A program made the position numbers and the translations under genes. The notes beneath the pieces were generated by a model. It was not told where the DNA came from. It searched no databases and was given only the letters and a program-made list of their open reading frames with translations. A DNA stretch of 64,000 nucleotides from the NCBI GenBank assembly GCA_020091685.1, contig CM034606.1, positions 37,523,228-37,587,227 on the forward strand, read 5' to 3'. Below, in pieces: positions 45,361 through 57,616 of this stretch (its first letter is position 1; every line of letters starts with the position of its first letter). The DNA is from Lutjanus erythropterus. Its lineage: Eukaryota > Chordata > Actinopteri > Lutjaniformes > Lutjanidae.

Positions 45361-48300
45361 GTGCTATTATTCATAGACATAGAATTATTCATAGACAACA
45401 GTGAAATAACTCAATATTGAGTTAAACACATTAAATTCCCAGGAGTCATAGTAAACAAAAAAATACATGGAAACACCATATTGAATTTGTCTGTAAAAAG
45501 ACAGTCAGCTGGAGTTTGTTGATTGGTAAATCAATCTTTTATTCTTCTTTACAGTCTAACTTGTTATTACATCTTAATTTATCCTTAGATTATGTACTGT
45601 AACACTATGTAGGCCAACACATGTCCCACTTTTCTCAGAAGATTGTGCTGATCCAAAGGAACTTTTTAGAATGATTTGATTCATCTGCTCCTCTTTTCAG
45701 AAGATACAGACTGTCAATTTTTAATGTGAACATATACCAGACTTCTGTGTATATGTATATATATATATATATGTTCATCTAAGTCATGACATGCTGAGCG
45801 TTTTCCAGACGTTTTCCTCCGACATTCACTCATATAAAAGACACTCGAAGGATTTCATCATCTATATTGTCATACTTCCCTTTATCAATACACCTTGAAA
45901 TACAGAGAAGCATCTCTTTGGACCAATCTGCCTACATCACTGCAATCAGCATCTATGTTATCACTGTTCAGAAAATCTGAAAAAGTCATTAATTAGCAAA
46001 GATTTGTGTCACTTTTTGGATCACATTGTAATGCAACACAACTCATAAACATTCAAGTAAATGCATTGAAAAAGACTTCCATGTAAATTGATATATATTT
46101 TTTTATTTTGTATTACTACTTAGTCTTGACACTTTGAAGTATGATCATTCTTCATAAGTCTTTTTTGGCTTCAAACCTCCCCTGCTCAACTTTCTGTTTA
46201 TTATTTGTTTCTTTATATGTATATGTAAAGTGCAAATAAACTAGACTAAACTAAATCGTCACATCACTAAAACATCATTATATTCATCTTGAGGCCAGGG
46301 CTGTACGAGGTTCAAGAGTGGAGTTTGCTAGCTAGGTTTGGAAACATCACATCAGAAAAAATAATGATTTCAGACAAATCAAAATAACAACTATTATTTT
46401 TAGGTAATTAATTCACAGCTTTTATTATGTACATGGCAGAAAAAATACAGAGGTCCAGAGCCCACTGACCTCATTGGTGGTTACGGCTATGTTCAGGCAG
46501 CGTTCATCTGGCAATGGCAGATGGTGAAATGATGATGAAATGTAAGTCGTGGAAGTGAATTAAAAAAAGGGAATGGAGGTCCCTTCTTGACCTTGACTTT
46601 GTCAAGATAATCTTAAAGAGACAGTCCAGATTTTTTTGAAGTGTGGTTGTATGAGGTACTTATGCTACAGGAGATGGTGGTCAGCATGCCCCCAGTTTGT
46701 CCCACTGTGGACAGGGTCAGAAGCAAAAACAGTGTACGCTATATTGAGAATATTATTACCTTGCTGTCAGACAGCCTTTTCTGTTGGAAAACAGTTGTTT
46801 ATATCAGTAATTTTCTCTTCCTTCTATTATGGTGTGACCAGTGAATCTGAAGTAAACATTTAAAATACCAAAGTCACACAATAACAAACAAACTAATCTA
46901 TCGAGGCACTCCTGTGTTCAGTGAGATAAGATGACTGATTTTGGCCATGGAATTTGGTTAGTTTGGGAGAGTCATAGAGAGAGCTTTGGTATGGGGTCCA
47001 AAAGCTGAACTTGATTGGCAGGTTCGGAGGTTTTGATTTCCCAGATAGATTAGCAAAGTCACAGCTATGCTTGGGGCAGCAGTCATCTGGCAACAGATGA
47101 TGAAATGTAATGTGTAGAGGTGGAATCACCTTTTTAAACAGAAAGGAAGTCTACTCTTTCACCTTGACTTTGGTAAAATAATCTTAACTCAAAATGCACC
47201 TCATCTCTCACTGACACTGACAACAACCGGGCCATGAAAGCCAAGTCAGTCATTCACTGATGAGGACCATGAGATTATTTTGTCAAACCTCCCACCACCA
47301 CCTCTATGACACCCCCTGGAGGTCAGACACAAATCATTAGCTGTGCATTAAAGCCCTGCAAGGGGCTGTGTTGGTGTGGGGGTGTTTTTACTGATTCATA
47401 GACAGACATTACACTGCCCCCCTATGCAAGGTTTTATAGCTCTGGAATCTGAAAAGTTCTGTCAATTTTAGTCACTTTTTTCCAAACAGTGGTTTGGCAA
47501 TAATGACATAAATCTCTCTGTTCCTCCTCTTCAGGACTGCTGACTTGGTCACAGCAATAATGGACAGCCCTGGGGGTCCAGAAAGGCCCTGGCAGCTGAT
47601 ACCAGGAATTTCTTCTGTCTTTGGGATATGCTGGGCTGCCTGAGGCCCTCCCACCTGGAGTTATCATGTGCTCTCAAGGCATAAGCACAGGCAGAGCTCC
47701 ATTGGGATGCTGCAGAGCGGGATGGAAGGACAGACTGTGTGATGGACGATGGACTAACAAACACTTTAAGCTCTGCCTCCAATGTGGTGTGGTCTGCTGG
47801 GGATCAGTGGAGATGACTGAGACTGATGTTCAATCCAGGATGTACAGAATACAACACTTGCACATTTTTAAATATTTGTATTAAAACTTCACTAAAGTGT
47901 GGAATGCATTCAGTTCAGTGGATCAGTGCTGGCCAGTTACTTTATCACAACATTATTACAAAGTCAATTCAGAACAGAAACTTTTTGCCGCTTGAAGAAA
48001 GTGACAAGCAAGTTCTTAGTGGTCACTTTCAAAGTTGGAATGATGGGAAGAAGCACATTGAATGTGGGAGAGTGCATTTGTATGTGAAGGCGCAAAAAAG
48101 GGAATGTCAAGATGAAAGTGAATGTTAAGGGCATCAAACCCTCTCATTATCTAGAAGCTGATGATGGAAAACCCTGGATTATGCTGAGCTATGTTTTTAA
48201 GTGTTGGTTTGTAATGTTTTTTTTTTCTTTTTTTCTTTATTTCTTTCTGCACCCGGAAACTACAGTGAGGTGAACCCTCCCTTAGTTTCAAAAGTCAAAA

Positions 48301-49380
48301 ATGGCCCATTCATCAGTTTCACAGCAGAGACAAGCATTAGGAAAAATGAACCATTCACTCCAATAAAAACAAATTAAGAAATCTAGTAAAAATACAGTAC
48401 ACATTTTCACATATATTTCCATTTGATTGCAGTAAATCTATATACTTTTATACTGAATGAAACACATGCGACATGACAATAACTTTTTGTCTTTAATATC
48501 CAAATAAATTTCATTGTGCTGTGAAATTTCTGTCATTAAAATCAAACCACAGGTGTCCATACTGTACTACTGTTTCCATTTGATCCAGTTAATTTTGGTG
48601 TCACAATTGCAGTTATCCAAGCAGACTTAAGAACTTTACATGTCATACTTATGTCCTGTCATCATCACATATGGTAGCTGTGTCTGCCTATATTTGAAAT
48701 TTCGTAGACAGGTGTGTGGCTGACAGTGCCAAGTTTACAGTTCGCCAGGTAGCCTGACTTCAGTGCCCATTTATGGAGAGAGATGTATGAACAGATTCAG
48801 ATTGTCATCATAGGTACCATAGACTAATACATTTAATTGGCATTTAAATTAAAAGGAAAATAAAGTCATGATATTTGCTATATTAGGTGGTACACAGTGT
48901 AAAAACTTCAAGAAACCATGTGGTGCCATATTTCTTTATTTGATTTGGTTTTAGGCATTTTACACCTGTAATTAGGAACAAAACTTGCCTCTTGATATTC
49001 ACAAAATATTTTACAGATGAAATAAAGTAATAATAATGTACATCACCTATAAAGCAGAATAAAGAACCTACATACAAAGTAAGACTAGAAGAATGTGGGT
49101 GCCTTTGCATTAAAAACAAGAACAAGTGCAGCATTGCCCCCACTCCACACCTGACTCAGGTTCACACAGACTTTTAAAAACAAAATAACATAATTTTTCC
49201 AGCAGAGTAATTCTTTTCTTGCAGTGAGGTCATGGCAATCCATGTCCATGTCTTTTATTATTATTATTGTTATTAGTGTTAGTATCATTAGTCTTATTTG
49301 CATACTTAAATAATTTTTTCCAAAGATTATCAGTTTTTTTTTCCAGGCTAGATTCCAATAAAGGAGTGTGAATATATATA
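45361..49380. other. Region downstream of rasgrp3, mostly unremarkable
   Basis: Contains two related blocks about 570 bp apart (46497-46618 and 47069-47180), each with TCATCTGGCAA, GATGATGAAATGTAA and CTTGACTTTG followed by ATAATCTTAA. A possible 3' exon of rasgrp3 is at 47535. No independent gene is visible. Confidence 0.55.
47535..47543 (+). CDS. rasgrp3: Possible alternative terminal exon of rasgrp3 (Asp-Cys-stop)
   Basis: A strong acceptor (CTGTTCCTCCTCTTCAG) precedes GAC TGC TGA. Spliced from GGGAAG|GTAATG at 45247/45248 it is in phase and would give a 703-residue form ending GKDC. The sequence after it is non-coding, with AATAAA near 48503. Inferred only from splice-site quality. Confidence 0.3.
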   Translation, partial: DC

Positions 49381-49384
49381 CATG

Positions 49385-49430
<46 letters not shown>

Positions 49431-49436
49431 GTATAC

Positions 49437-49500
<64 letters not shown>

Positions 49501-49525
49501 CATATATATACATATATATATATGT
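49375..49525. repeat. TA/TATG microsatellite
   Basis: Long TA dinucleotide runs (about 49389-49426 and 49442-49493) with TATG/CATA variants. It generates false Tyr/Ile-rich frames on both strands. Confidence 0.95.
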
Positions 49526-49984
49526 ATATATAAAATGATTTAAGATTATACCTCAAAACTTTGACATCACCTGTATGTCTGTCCTCCATTTGGTGACTGT
49601 GATGTGTTGTGCAGCATAGTATGAAAGAGAGAAACTGGATTCATGTTTCCAGGTTACACTATGTTAAGTGGCAAAGGTCTAAGAGGGGTTTCAGATCAAG
49701 GGAACTGGGCCCATATCCAAGTACACTTGACCCAAAAGTTCTGCCTCATTTGAACACTGTGTACCATTGTCCATTTGAAAGGTGGTATCAAGTCTTAATT
49801 ATCTACTCTGCCTAAATTGGTCGAAAGACAAACCCTACTTGAAAACTTTAATTTTGCAAGTTAGTGAGGAGAGAAATGAGGTGGGAAGTCACAGAGAGGT
49901 CAGAGGAGCAAAAAGAGCAGGCAACTGAACAACCAACACTGAACATTCATGAACATTCAACCCTATGCGACATGAACGTGGCTG

Positions 49985-50580
49985 CAAGCTGGGATCTACA
50001 GTGAAGATTCAGGCTAAAAGTCAACCTTAGTCAACTTCAAAAGTCAGTCTTTCAAGTCAACTTGGCATGTTGGAACTTTACAAGGCCTGGATTACATTTA
50101 TGGCAACAGGAATAAACAATATTCCGCTTTATGTTGGCTGTGGTCATCTAAGATTGCGCTACTTAAGTAATGGACTGTTTGCCATTGTGACAGGACAGTT
50201 GGATTTGTTTACAGCCTGTAATAGTACTGCCCTATTGTGGAAAGCTTTGCTTTGCTTTTGACACTTAAAGTGTGGTGTGATATTTGTTAAAAACATGGTG
50301 TAAATGGTGTCTTTTCGGTCAAATTTTAATGTTGCAGCTTATGGACACTTGGATTACACCACACGAGCAGTATGGAGACATTTTATGGTTTTTTGTGTTA
50401 TTTTTTACATTTTAAAACTGGTCACTGTTCACTTCAATTGCACTGATTTGGCCACAATGCTGTTTTCTGCTGAAGCTCCAGGAGGTTTTTGTGAGCTGGA
50501 AATCTTCACCCGTCCTCACATCAGCACAGGGGAGTAGATATTGATTGAAATTTAATTTATGGGTGAACTATCACTTTGAT
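49985..50580. mobile_element. Second copy of the TTCACCC-ended MITE family (partial)
   Basis: Shares CTACAGTGAAGATTCAGGCT, GTCAACTTGGCATGTTGG, GAGCAGTATGGAGACATTTT and the end ATGGGTGAACTATCACTTTG with the right half of 40061-40905. Confidence 0.7.
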
Positions 50581-50888
50581 CAGACCAGGACACAATAGTA
50601 TGAGAGTATACTTAAGTTATGGACTGGTAGAACTGAAGAACTCAATAGACCTCTCAAGAAGAAAAAGAAACCAGATTGAAAAATATATACACAAGAAATT
50701 CAAAAGAAATTATTATACACTAAACAGAAATAGTATGAAGGTAGTTGCAAATACACTTAAAATATTATTATCACAAACTACAAAACAACAGGCAAATAAC
50801 ATGGTATATAAGACAGTGGGTGCAAAACGAAGGACATCAACCACCAAATGAAGGAAATTAAATATTGTTTTAATGATTATGAATATAT

Positions 50889-51265
50889 ACAGTACTGTGC
50901 AAACGTTTTAGGCAGGTGTGAAGAAATGCTGTAACGTAAGAATGCTTTTCAAAAATATAACATGTAATTGTTTATTTTGTGTGAGCAAACAGAAGAAAAT
51001 CAAATAAATATTTGGTGTGACCACCCTTTGCCTTCAAAACAGCATCAAAACAGCGGTACAGAAAATGGCAGCAGGTGTTTGGACTGATGAGTCAAAATTT
51101 GAAATATTTGACTGTCGGAGAAGGCAGTTTGTTCATTGAAGGGCTGAGAGCGGTACAATAATTAGTGTCTGCAGGCAACAATGAAGCATGGTGAGGTTCT
51201 TGCAAGTTTGGGGCTGGATTTCTGCAATGGAGTTGTGGATTTGGTCAGGATCAATGGTGTCCTCA
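50889..51265 (+). mobile_element. Tc1/mariner-type relic with transposase fragment
   Basis: Starts TACAGTACTGTGCAAACGTT, the usual Tc1 terminal pattern with TA. It later encodes VWTDESKFEIFDCRRRQFVH, containing the second catalytic Asp block of Tc1 DD34E transposases, then a GWISAME segment. Large internal deletion; no right inverted repeat found. TATG repeats follow at about 51281-51312. Confidence 0.75.
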
Positions 51266-51312
51266 GTGCTGAGAATACATATATATATGTATATGTATGT
51301 ATACATACATAT

Positions 51313-51714
51313 AGGGGTGTGTATCTCACTGACTGAGATGATTCAATACGACGACATACAACACGCACAATACGATGCAATACAAGACAATGCAATGTGT
51401 CAGTCTTTACATTTTGATTCAATTAATGCTATGTTTGTAGAGTGCTGTTAGTTGCCAAAACCCTGATAGTTTTACTAAATATAGTAACAGTAGAGACAGA
51501 GAGAAGGAGACATTACAGTGATGTTTCTATCTTATTATGAGTCTCATGTGTAATGAGATGAGATAAATTAGAAACTTAACTTAAAGCATCAGTATTTTGC
51601 AGTACGATGATCTGCTGCTCTGTTTCATATGAAGAGTGGCGTGGTTCTATTTCATTCTTCCTGACCACCAGAGGCAGTGCTTAAAACTGAATATCTGTCT
51701 CTGCTCGCGCAGGT
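51313..51714. other. Non-coding DNA, nothing recognised
   Basis: Contains imperfect AATACGA/CAATGCAAT repeats near 51345-51395, otherwise undistinguished. Confidence 0.4.
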
Positions 51715-52480
51715 CGAATTTAATGTCATCAAAAGTCACATGTGACCTGGGATGACGCGGACGAGTATACATCCCCGCCATCAAAGAGGACGCCTTGTAT
51801 CTTCTGCAGCTATGCACATGCAGGTTGGATCGGAGGAACAGTTAGCCTACTCGTATTTTCGCTGGGAGCCCTGCAACCAACCGGTTGGAGCTACGGTCCC
51901 GTCCTCCAAGGGCTGCGATTACTGGAGTACGGCTACTCTCTGGAGCTCTTATCAAGAGGACCGGTGTTTTCGCCGTCCTGTATGGATTCAGAGCAGAAGC
52001 TTGAGAGAAGCTGACGCAGTTGCTAGCTCTGGAGCAGGGCTGGTAAGGTGAGTATTTTCCGAAGTGGTTATCTTTGGAGTAAGTTATCGGAAGGAGCCTG
52101 TTTTTGGGTCACCTTTTGAGTTTGCCGCTGTGTCCAGTGTTTGCGCTGGCGGTTGCTGTCTGCAGTGACTAGCTGACGGGCTTCTTGGTCATAGCTAGCG
52201 GCTACGTTGTTGCTCTCTGGCGGGTGCTTTCGCTCATTAAGGTGTTTATCTCCTTGTTTGATTGGAATAATAGTGGCTCCCCATCGAGTGGTTTCGCTTG
52301 TGGTGGACATTATTTTTTTGTTACGTAGTGCCGTATGTAGGTGAAGAGTCGCTCCCCCTATTTTTTAGATTGGCAGTGGGAGTTGTTTTTCTTTTGTTTG
52401 ATTGATAATTCGAGGGCCTCGTAAGGCTCGCTTACCAGGAGTGCTTTTGCTCTCGAGTAAGCGTTTGTCAGTGAGGAGCC

Positions 52481-53966
52481 ATGTTGGGATCGCATGCTTG
52501 TCGTTCGTGCATGGCCCCGTTGTTGGCATCCGATGGCCATGACGAATGCCCGAAATGCCTCGGTGTTGTCCACCTGAGGGAGGGGCTGTCCGATAGTCCG
52601 TGCATGAACTGCAGTTACATGCCGCGGGACTTGAAACTGGCTCGATTGGCCGAGGTAGAGGGCCGGCAGCCTGATAACCAGCTACCTGCCTCCGGTGTGG
52701 CTTTGGCGTTGCGGGGTGCGTCAGGTCACTCTCCGCCTGAAGGTGCCCCCCTGAGGAAGAAGGCCAAGAAGGTGGCAGCTAAGGTTGACACGTTAGCCTC
52801 AGAATTTGCTGAAATTAAAGGTTTGTTGCTTAACCTTCAGCTGGACAGAGAAGCTGCCTCCCAGGTGCCCAGCACCACCCCACCTGGGTGGAATGAGGAT
52901 GCTCTGTCTACCAGGGCTTCCTGTAGCCAGTTCTGTGAGGACGGACTTGGTGAGGGGGAGGAGGCGGCTTCCACCCATGCTTCCGACACCTGTTCTCAGC
53001 AGTCGGGCAGTGGGTCCAGGGCGGGCTCAGAGGCGGGCCCGGTCTGCCCGGTCCATATGGCGCTGGCACGCTTGGGCTTGGATGAGGCTCTGGCAGTGGG
53101 AGCCCAGACTAGTGCATTCTTAGGCGGGTCCCGTCGCATGCTGTTTTTCAGTGCCGCCTTCTCAGCCATACATTGAGGAGCTGCATAAATGTTGGTCAGA
53201 CCCCAAAACCTTCTCTCACCACACGTCGGATGGCAGAGCCTTGGCTTCCATGCAGGATGCCAACGGTTACGGGCTGGGCAAGATGCCAGCCGTGGAGCAG
53301 TCTGTTGCCTCCCTCATTGTTTCTCCTGATGAGGTCCTTAGACAGGATGCCCGCTGTCCCAGGCTGCAGTGTCGCGTCACGGATGACTATTTGGTCAAGT
53401 GTTATGATACGGCGGCACGCATGGGCCGTATTGGGAACTCCCTTTCCCACCTAGTACTGGCCCTGTCCCAGTCCCTGCAAACCTCTGGCATGGATGCTTC
53501 CGTCCAGAGCCTTAGTGATACTTCTCTGCAGGCGTTCACCCTTATGACTAGGGAACTTGGCAGGCTTCTGTCTACACTTACACTGACTCGCCGCCAGGTC
53601 TGGCTTGCACAGTCTCCCTTGTCAGAGCCAGGCCGGCAGGCCCTCCGCACTCTTCCTGTAGTTCCGGGGGAGCTGTTTGGCCCAGCGGCACAGCAGGTCT
53701 TGGAGCAGGGATTCCAGGCAACCCGGGCTCGGCAGCAGTTTGCTAGCCTTCAGGGTCCTGCACCCCTGCTTAGGCAGTGCCCTTCTCAGGGGTACGGTTC
53801 CAGTCGCCCCCGACTCCCAGCCCAGCCCAGTGGCTTTCCACGGACCTCTCAGACCCTTGAGCGGTCCGATCACCATCGCCTCAGGCACAGAGGGGCCTTA
53901 GCTGGTGGCCACGCTTTCCCAAGGGTACAATCTTCAGGCCCCCAGTTTGCAGTGGGATCAAGTTGA
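52481..53966 (+). pseudogene. DIRS gag, one frameshift
   Basis: The first frame (52481-53176) starts MLGSHACRSC with paired Cys motifs (CRSC, CPKC, CMNC) typical of DIRS gag N-termini, then a Lys-rich and an acidic Ser-rich region. The second frame (from 53151) continues with ELHKCWSDPKTF, AVEQSVASLIVSPDEVL and YDTAARMGRIGNSLSHLVLA. The shift lies near 53150-53175. Confidence 0.78.
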
Positions 53967-54635
53967 CCACGGTCAACGATCCCGCAAAGGCGCAGGCATT
54001 AAGGCAGGAGATAGCCACCCTCCTGGAGAAGGATGCCATCGAAGGAGTAGATCTGCAGACACAGCAAGGTGGGTTCTACTCAGTTTATTTTCTGATTCCA
54101 AAAAAAGATACTGGACTTACGAGGGCTCAACAAATTTCTGAAAGTGTTGCCCTTCCACATGCTGCGCATGGCAGACGTGCTCCAAGCTGTGACGCAGGAC
54201 AGTTGGTTCACGTCAGTCAATTTGAAGGACGCATATTTTCACGTCCCTATAGCACGACATCACAGGCAGTATCTGCACTTCACATACGAGGGCAGGGCTT
54301 ATCAATTCAAGGTGCTCCCATTCGGTCTTTCCCTTGCCCCGTGGGTCTTCACAAGGTGTATGCGGGCAGCGCTGGCCCTGTTGCAGGCCAAGGGCATGCA
54401 GATATTCCTGTATTTGGATGACTGGCTGATCTGTGCTCCATCCCAGGTGGGGGCAGAGCAGGATACAGCAGTCCTTCTTCGTCATGGGACGCAGTTGGGT
54501 CTTACGGTCAATTATGCCAAGAGTTGTCTCACACCTAGTCGGACGAAAGTTTTCCTTGGTCTGACTCTGGACTCCTGCCAAATGCTTGTCTCCCCCACCC
54601 CGTGGTGGGTGGAGGCTATACTTGGGCTCCCCTGA
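53963..54635 (+). pseudogene. DIRS reverse transcriptase, frameshifted
   Basis: The first frame has a DPAKAQALRQEIATLLEKDA start and GGFYSVYFLIPKKDTGL. After a shift near 54130 the second (54144-54635) has WFTSVNLKDAYFHVPI, KVLPFGLSLAPWVFTRCM and IFLYLDDWLICAP. The LKDAYFHV and YLDD catalytic boxes are intact. It ends at a stop at 54633. Confidence 0.85.
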
Positions 54636-54829
54636 TGTTTCTGGCTGAACAGAATGCTGAAATATGGCCTTTTCCTCAGGCTGCTGGGTATGCTGACGTC
54701 GGTGATGTCATACGTGGCCCCTCCAAGTATGGACCAATGGCCTCCATCTAGATCCACGGTTGCACAGGTCCAGGAGGGTCAAGGTGTCCAGCTGCTGCCT
54801 CCTTGCGTTACGTAAATGGAGAAGCAGGG

Positions 54830-55240
54830 CATGTCTGACCAGGGGCGTCTCCCTGGGTTTGATCCCCTCTCGTCACGAAGTGGTGCCGACCGATGCTTCT
54901 GCCTTGGGGTGGGGGGCAGTCCGGCAGCACAGGGCGGTGAGAGGGCTCTGGACTGCGCAGCTGGGGGCGGAGCACATAAATGTACTGGAGCTCCACACTG
55001 TGCACTTGGCGCTCCGCAAATTCCTCCCATAATTGAGGCACAGGCATGTTCTGGTGTGGTCCGACAACAAGTCTGCTGTCTACCATATCAATTGTCGGGG
55101 GCACCAGGTCGGTTATGTCACTGCGGGTGGCACAGCAGCTTCTTGTGTGGGCTCACCCTCGCCTTGCCAGTCTCAGGGCCATGTACTTGCCGGGGCCACA
55201 GAATGTGGTTGCGGACTTTCTCTCCCATCAGTAACCTCCC
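54830..55240 (+). pseudogene. DIRS RNase H region
   Basis: Shows VPTDASALGWGAV (first catalytic Asp), EHINVLELHTVHLALRKFL (Glu block), then HVLVWSDNKSAVYHIN (third Asp) and GPQNVVADFLSHQ, in changing frames. Expected downstream of DIRS RT. Confidence 0.8.
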
Positions 55241-55458
55241 TCAGGGGAGTGGAGACTCCACCCAGAGGTGGTGGAGGAAATATGGTGCAGGTATGGGAGA
55301 GCAGGGGTGGATCTTTTCGCCTTGGAGACCACGACACACTGCCCCCTTTGGTTCTGCCTGATGGAGGGGACAAGTCCGTTGGGACAAGATGCCCTGGCAC
55401 ACCCGTGGCCGGATTGCCTCCTCTATGTCTTTCCACCATTTCCGCTGATAGCAATGAC

Positions 55459-55511
55459 ACTAGACAGGGTGCGGCAGGAGTCTGTGGTTGCCCTGCCGCA
55501 CCCTGTCTAGT
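55459..55511. repeat. 20-bp perfect inverted repeat at the truncated end of the DIRS element
   Basis: Arms ACTAGACAGGGTGCGGCAGG (55459-55478) and its exact complement (55492-55511) around a 13-nt loop. The left arm is element coding sequence (DRVRQ); the right arm replaces what should follow. Confidence 0.92.
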
Positions 55512-55542
55512 ACTGCACACGTTTTGCAGAAATGATCTGCAG

Positions 55543-55810
55543 CAGTGTTTCTCATCTTTCTTATGAAACCCAAACTTAGTCTACACTTGAGCGTTATGAA
55601 AGTTTGGTGGTGCGACGCAGTACAATGTCATTTCTGTCGTTTTCAGCGCTGTCTGTTTTCAGCAAATGAGGAGGAGACACAGGAGAGGGAGGAGGGAGCG
55701 CTTGTTTTGTGAGTGCGGCAGCGGCTGTCCACCGAGAGTGGTGCAGACAGAGACAGCGGGAGAGAGAAGACGGAGGAAAGTTAACAGTGGAAATTAGCAT
55801 TGTGATCATG
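55543..55810 (+). mobile_element. hAT-like 5' end with possible leader exon
   Basis: CAGTGTTTCTCATCTTTC at 55543 resembles hAT termini. A purine-rich, GAG-repeat segment and an ATG immediately followed by GTAAG at 55807-55814 look like a leader exon ending at its start codon. No transposase or right terminus was found. Confidence 0.4.
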
Positions 55811-56397
55811 GTAAGATTTTCTAAACAAAATTCACTCATATTTGACTTCACATGATAAACATAAAAGGACATGTGCTCATACTGTCAGTCATACTGTCAG
55901 TCATATATTCCCTCTGTGGAAACAAACTAACAGCTGCTGACTTAAACTCAGCCTGTTATTCTGGCTTCAACACTCCACACTGATCAGCTACAGCAACCTA
56001 AAAGGGTCAAAAGTGGCTTTAAATACAAGGTGGAGACATTTGAGAGGCAGTATACATGTATTTTTATTTTTCTGTTTTAACTAGGATTTTCTTATGGCAC
56101 TAATTTGAACAGTTAAATGTAGCAGTTTACTTTTAGAAAGTATTGTATTTAACTCTTAGCAATAATGCAGCTTAATTATACATCCAAATATGAGCCATTA
56201 AGATATAATCATTCATATACGAAACTGAATACTGACAATTTTAAAACCCCTAACCTGACTGCTTTTAAAAGTGGTAAACAAAATGTACAAGAGAATGAAC
56301 AAAACATGTACCTTTTGAAGTAAACTGCTACATTTAGATGTTCCTGCTCATCAAGTTAGTGCCGTAAGAAAATCCTAAAAAAAAAAAAAGAAAAGCT
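55811..56397. repeat. Spacer containing inverted repeat arms 56083-56135 and 56318-56376
   Basis: The left arm AGGATTTTCTTATGGCACTA is mirrored at the right with one difference in that stretch, and ATGTAGCAGTTTACTT is mirrored perfectly. The right arm borders an A-tract and the truncated end of the second gypsy element. Confidence 0.7.
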
Positions 56398-56737
56398 GGG
56401 GTGAGAGTTCTTGAACCGTATGCGATGACTCTCAGCTTTCCATTCTGTCGCTGGTATAAGACAGCACCGAGTCCTTGCTGACAGGCATCTGTATGGAGGA
56501 CAAAAGGCAGCTCAAAATCTGGGTATGCCAGTACAGGTGGATGTGAAAGGATATCAATGAGCCGCTCAAGGATGCTCTGATCATCAGTCCAACGAATGGG
56601 GGTCTTTGAGGACAACTGAGCTTCTTTGCCCTTTTTGATCTTTCCTTGTACCACTTCAGGGTTCCCCTTCACTTGTAGCAGTCCATATATTGGTTTCGCA
56701 ATGCGGAAGAAGTCCTGAATGTACATTTGGTAGTAGC

Positions 56738-57550
56738 TCAGGAACCCAAGCAGTTTGCGGACTCCCCCACTGTAGAGGGTCTCTTCTCCCTCAGTGACAC
56801 TACAGCCTCAATGTCTTTTGGATCAACCCTCACACCATTTGGCAAGACCAACCTCCCCACATACCTGACCTCTTGCTTGAACAGCTCGCACTTTGTGGGT
56901 CGGAGCTTAACACCATGGCTTTGTAGTGCTCTTAGGACTCGACACACTGCTCCCACATGATCAGCAAAAGACCTGGCGTAGCAGAGAATGTCATCAAGGT
57001 AAGGAATACAACAGTCATCACACAGGGTGTCAAGCATCTCTTCCATGCTGTGCTGAAAAGCAGCAGGAGCATTGCAGAGACCAAATGGTATTCTCACCCA
57101 CTCATAAAGCCCCCATAGAGATATGAAAGCTGTCATGTGACGAGATCCTTCCGCCATGTAACCTTGGTGGTAGGCCTTGCCTTGGTCAAGAATGCTGAAC
57201 CAGCTATGGCCACCCAAAGTATCCAAAAGGTCCTGAATGTGGGGCAGTGGTTGGCGGACAGGTACGGTTTTCTGGTTTAGCAGTCTATAGTCTATGCACA
57301 GTCTGAGAGTTCCATCTTGCTTTTTGACACAGACAACAGGCGCTGCAAAGGGTGACTTTGACTTAACAATCCAGCCTTTAGCCAGCAGGTCTTGGATGTA
57401 CTGTTTACCCTCTTTGTAAAGTGGCTTTGGTATGGAGGCATATGTGCATTGAACTGGGATATCATCTTTAAGATTGATAGTCATATGGAGACTTGGGATG
57501 TTGCCAATGTCGTGATCATCACAAGCAAAAGCTCCTGACTCCTCAAACAT
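56738..57550 (-). pseudogene. gypsy-2 reverse transcriptase, truncated
   Basis: A 270-residue open frame with FAAPVVCVKKQDGTLRLCID, FSILDQGKAYHQGYM, RIPFGLCNAPAAFQHSMEEM and CIPYLDDILCYARSF. The catalytic boxes are intact (YLDD near 56990-57001). The next segment (56400-56740, YIQDFFRIAKPIYGLLQ, then VLHTDACQQGLGAVLYQRQ of RNase H) lies in another frame, and the whole has lost its RNase H end. Confidence 0.85.
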
Positions 57551-57616
57551 TTGTTTTACACTCTTAACCCAAATTAGTTGACTTTACTCACAAATCGCGT
57601 GGAAACCCGTTGCCCT

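Larger units (their letters stand above)
51715..55511 (+). mobile_element. DIRS-type retroelement, recombinase missing, 3' end in a snap-back hairpin
   Basis: Plus-strand order: leader, gag (52481-53966), RT (about 53963-54635) and RNase H (about 54830-55240), then truncation. No tyrosine recombinase or right inverted repeat follows. Frames break several times. The last element-like peptide, LDRVRQE, runs into a 20-bp inverted repeat. The gag differs from that of the 5.7-7.6 kb element, so they are different subfamilies. The left boundary is approximate. Confidence 0.82.

Noticed and set aside
49085..49589. Tyr/Ile-rich reading frames on the minus strand
   Set aside because: Translation of a TA microsatellite, not genes.
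55033..55566. 177-residue Gly/Cys-rich frame
   Set aside because: Out-of-frame translation over the DIRS RNase H and hairpin; the RNase H motifs lie in other frames.
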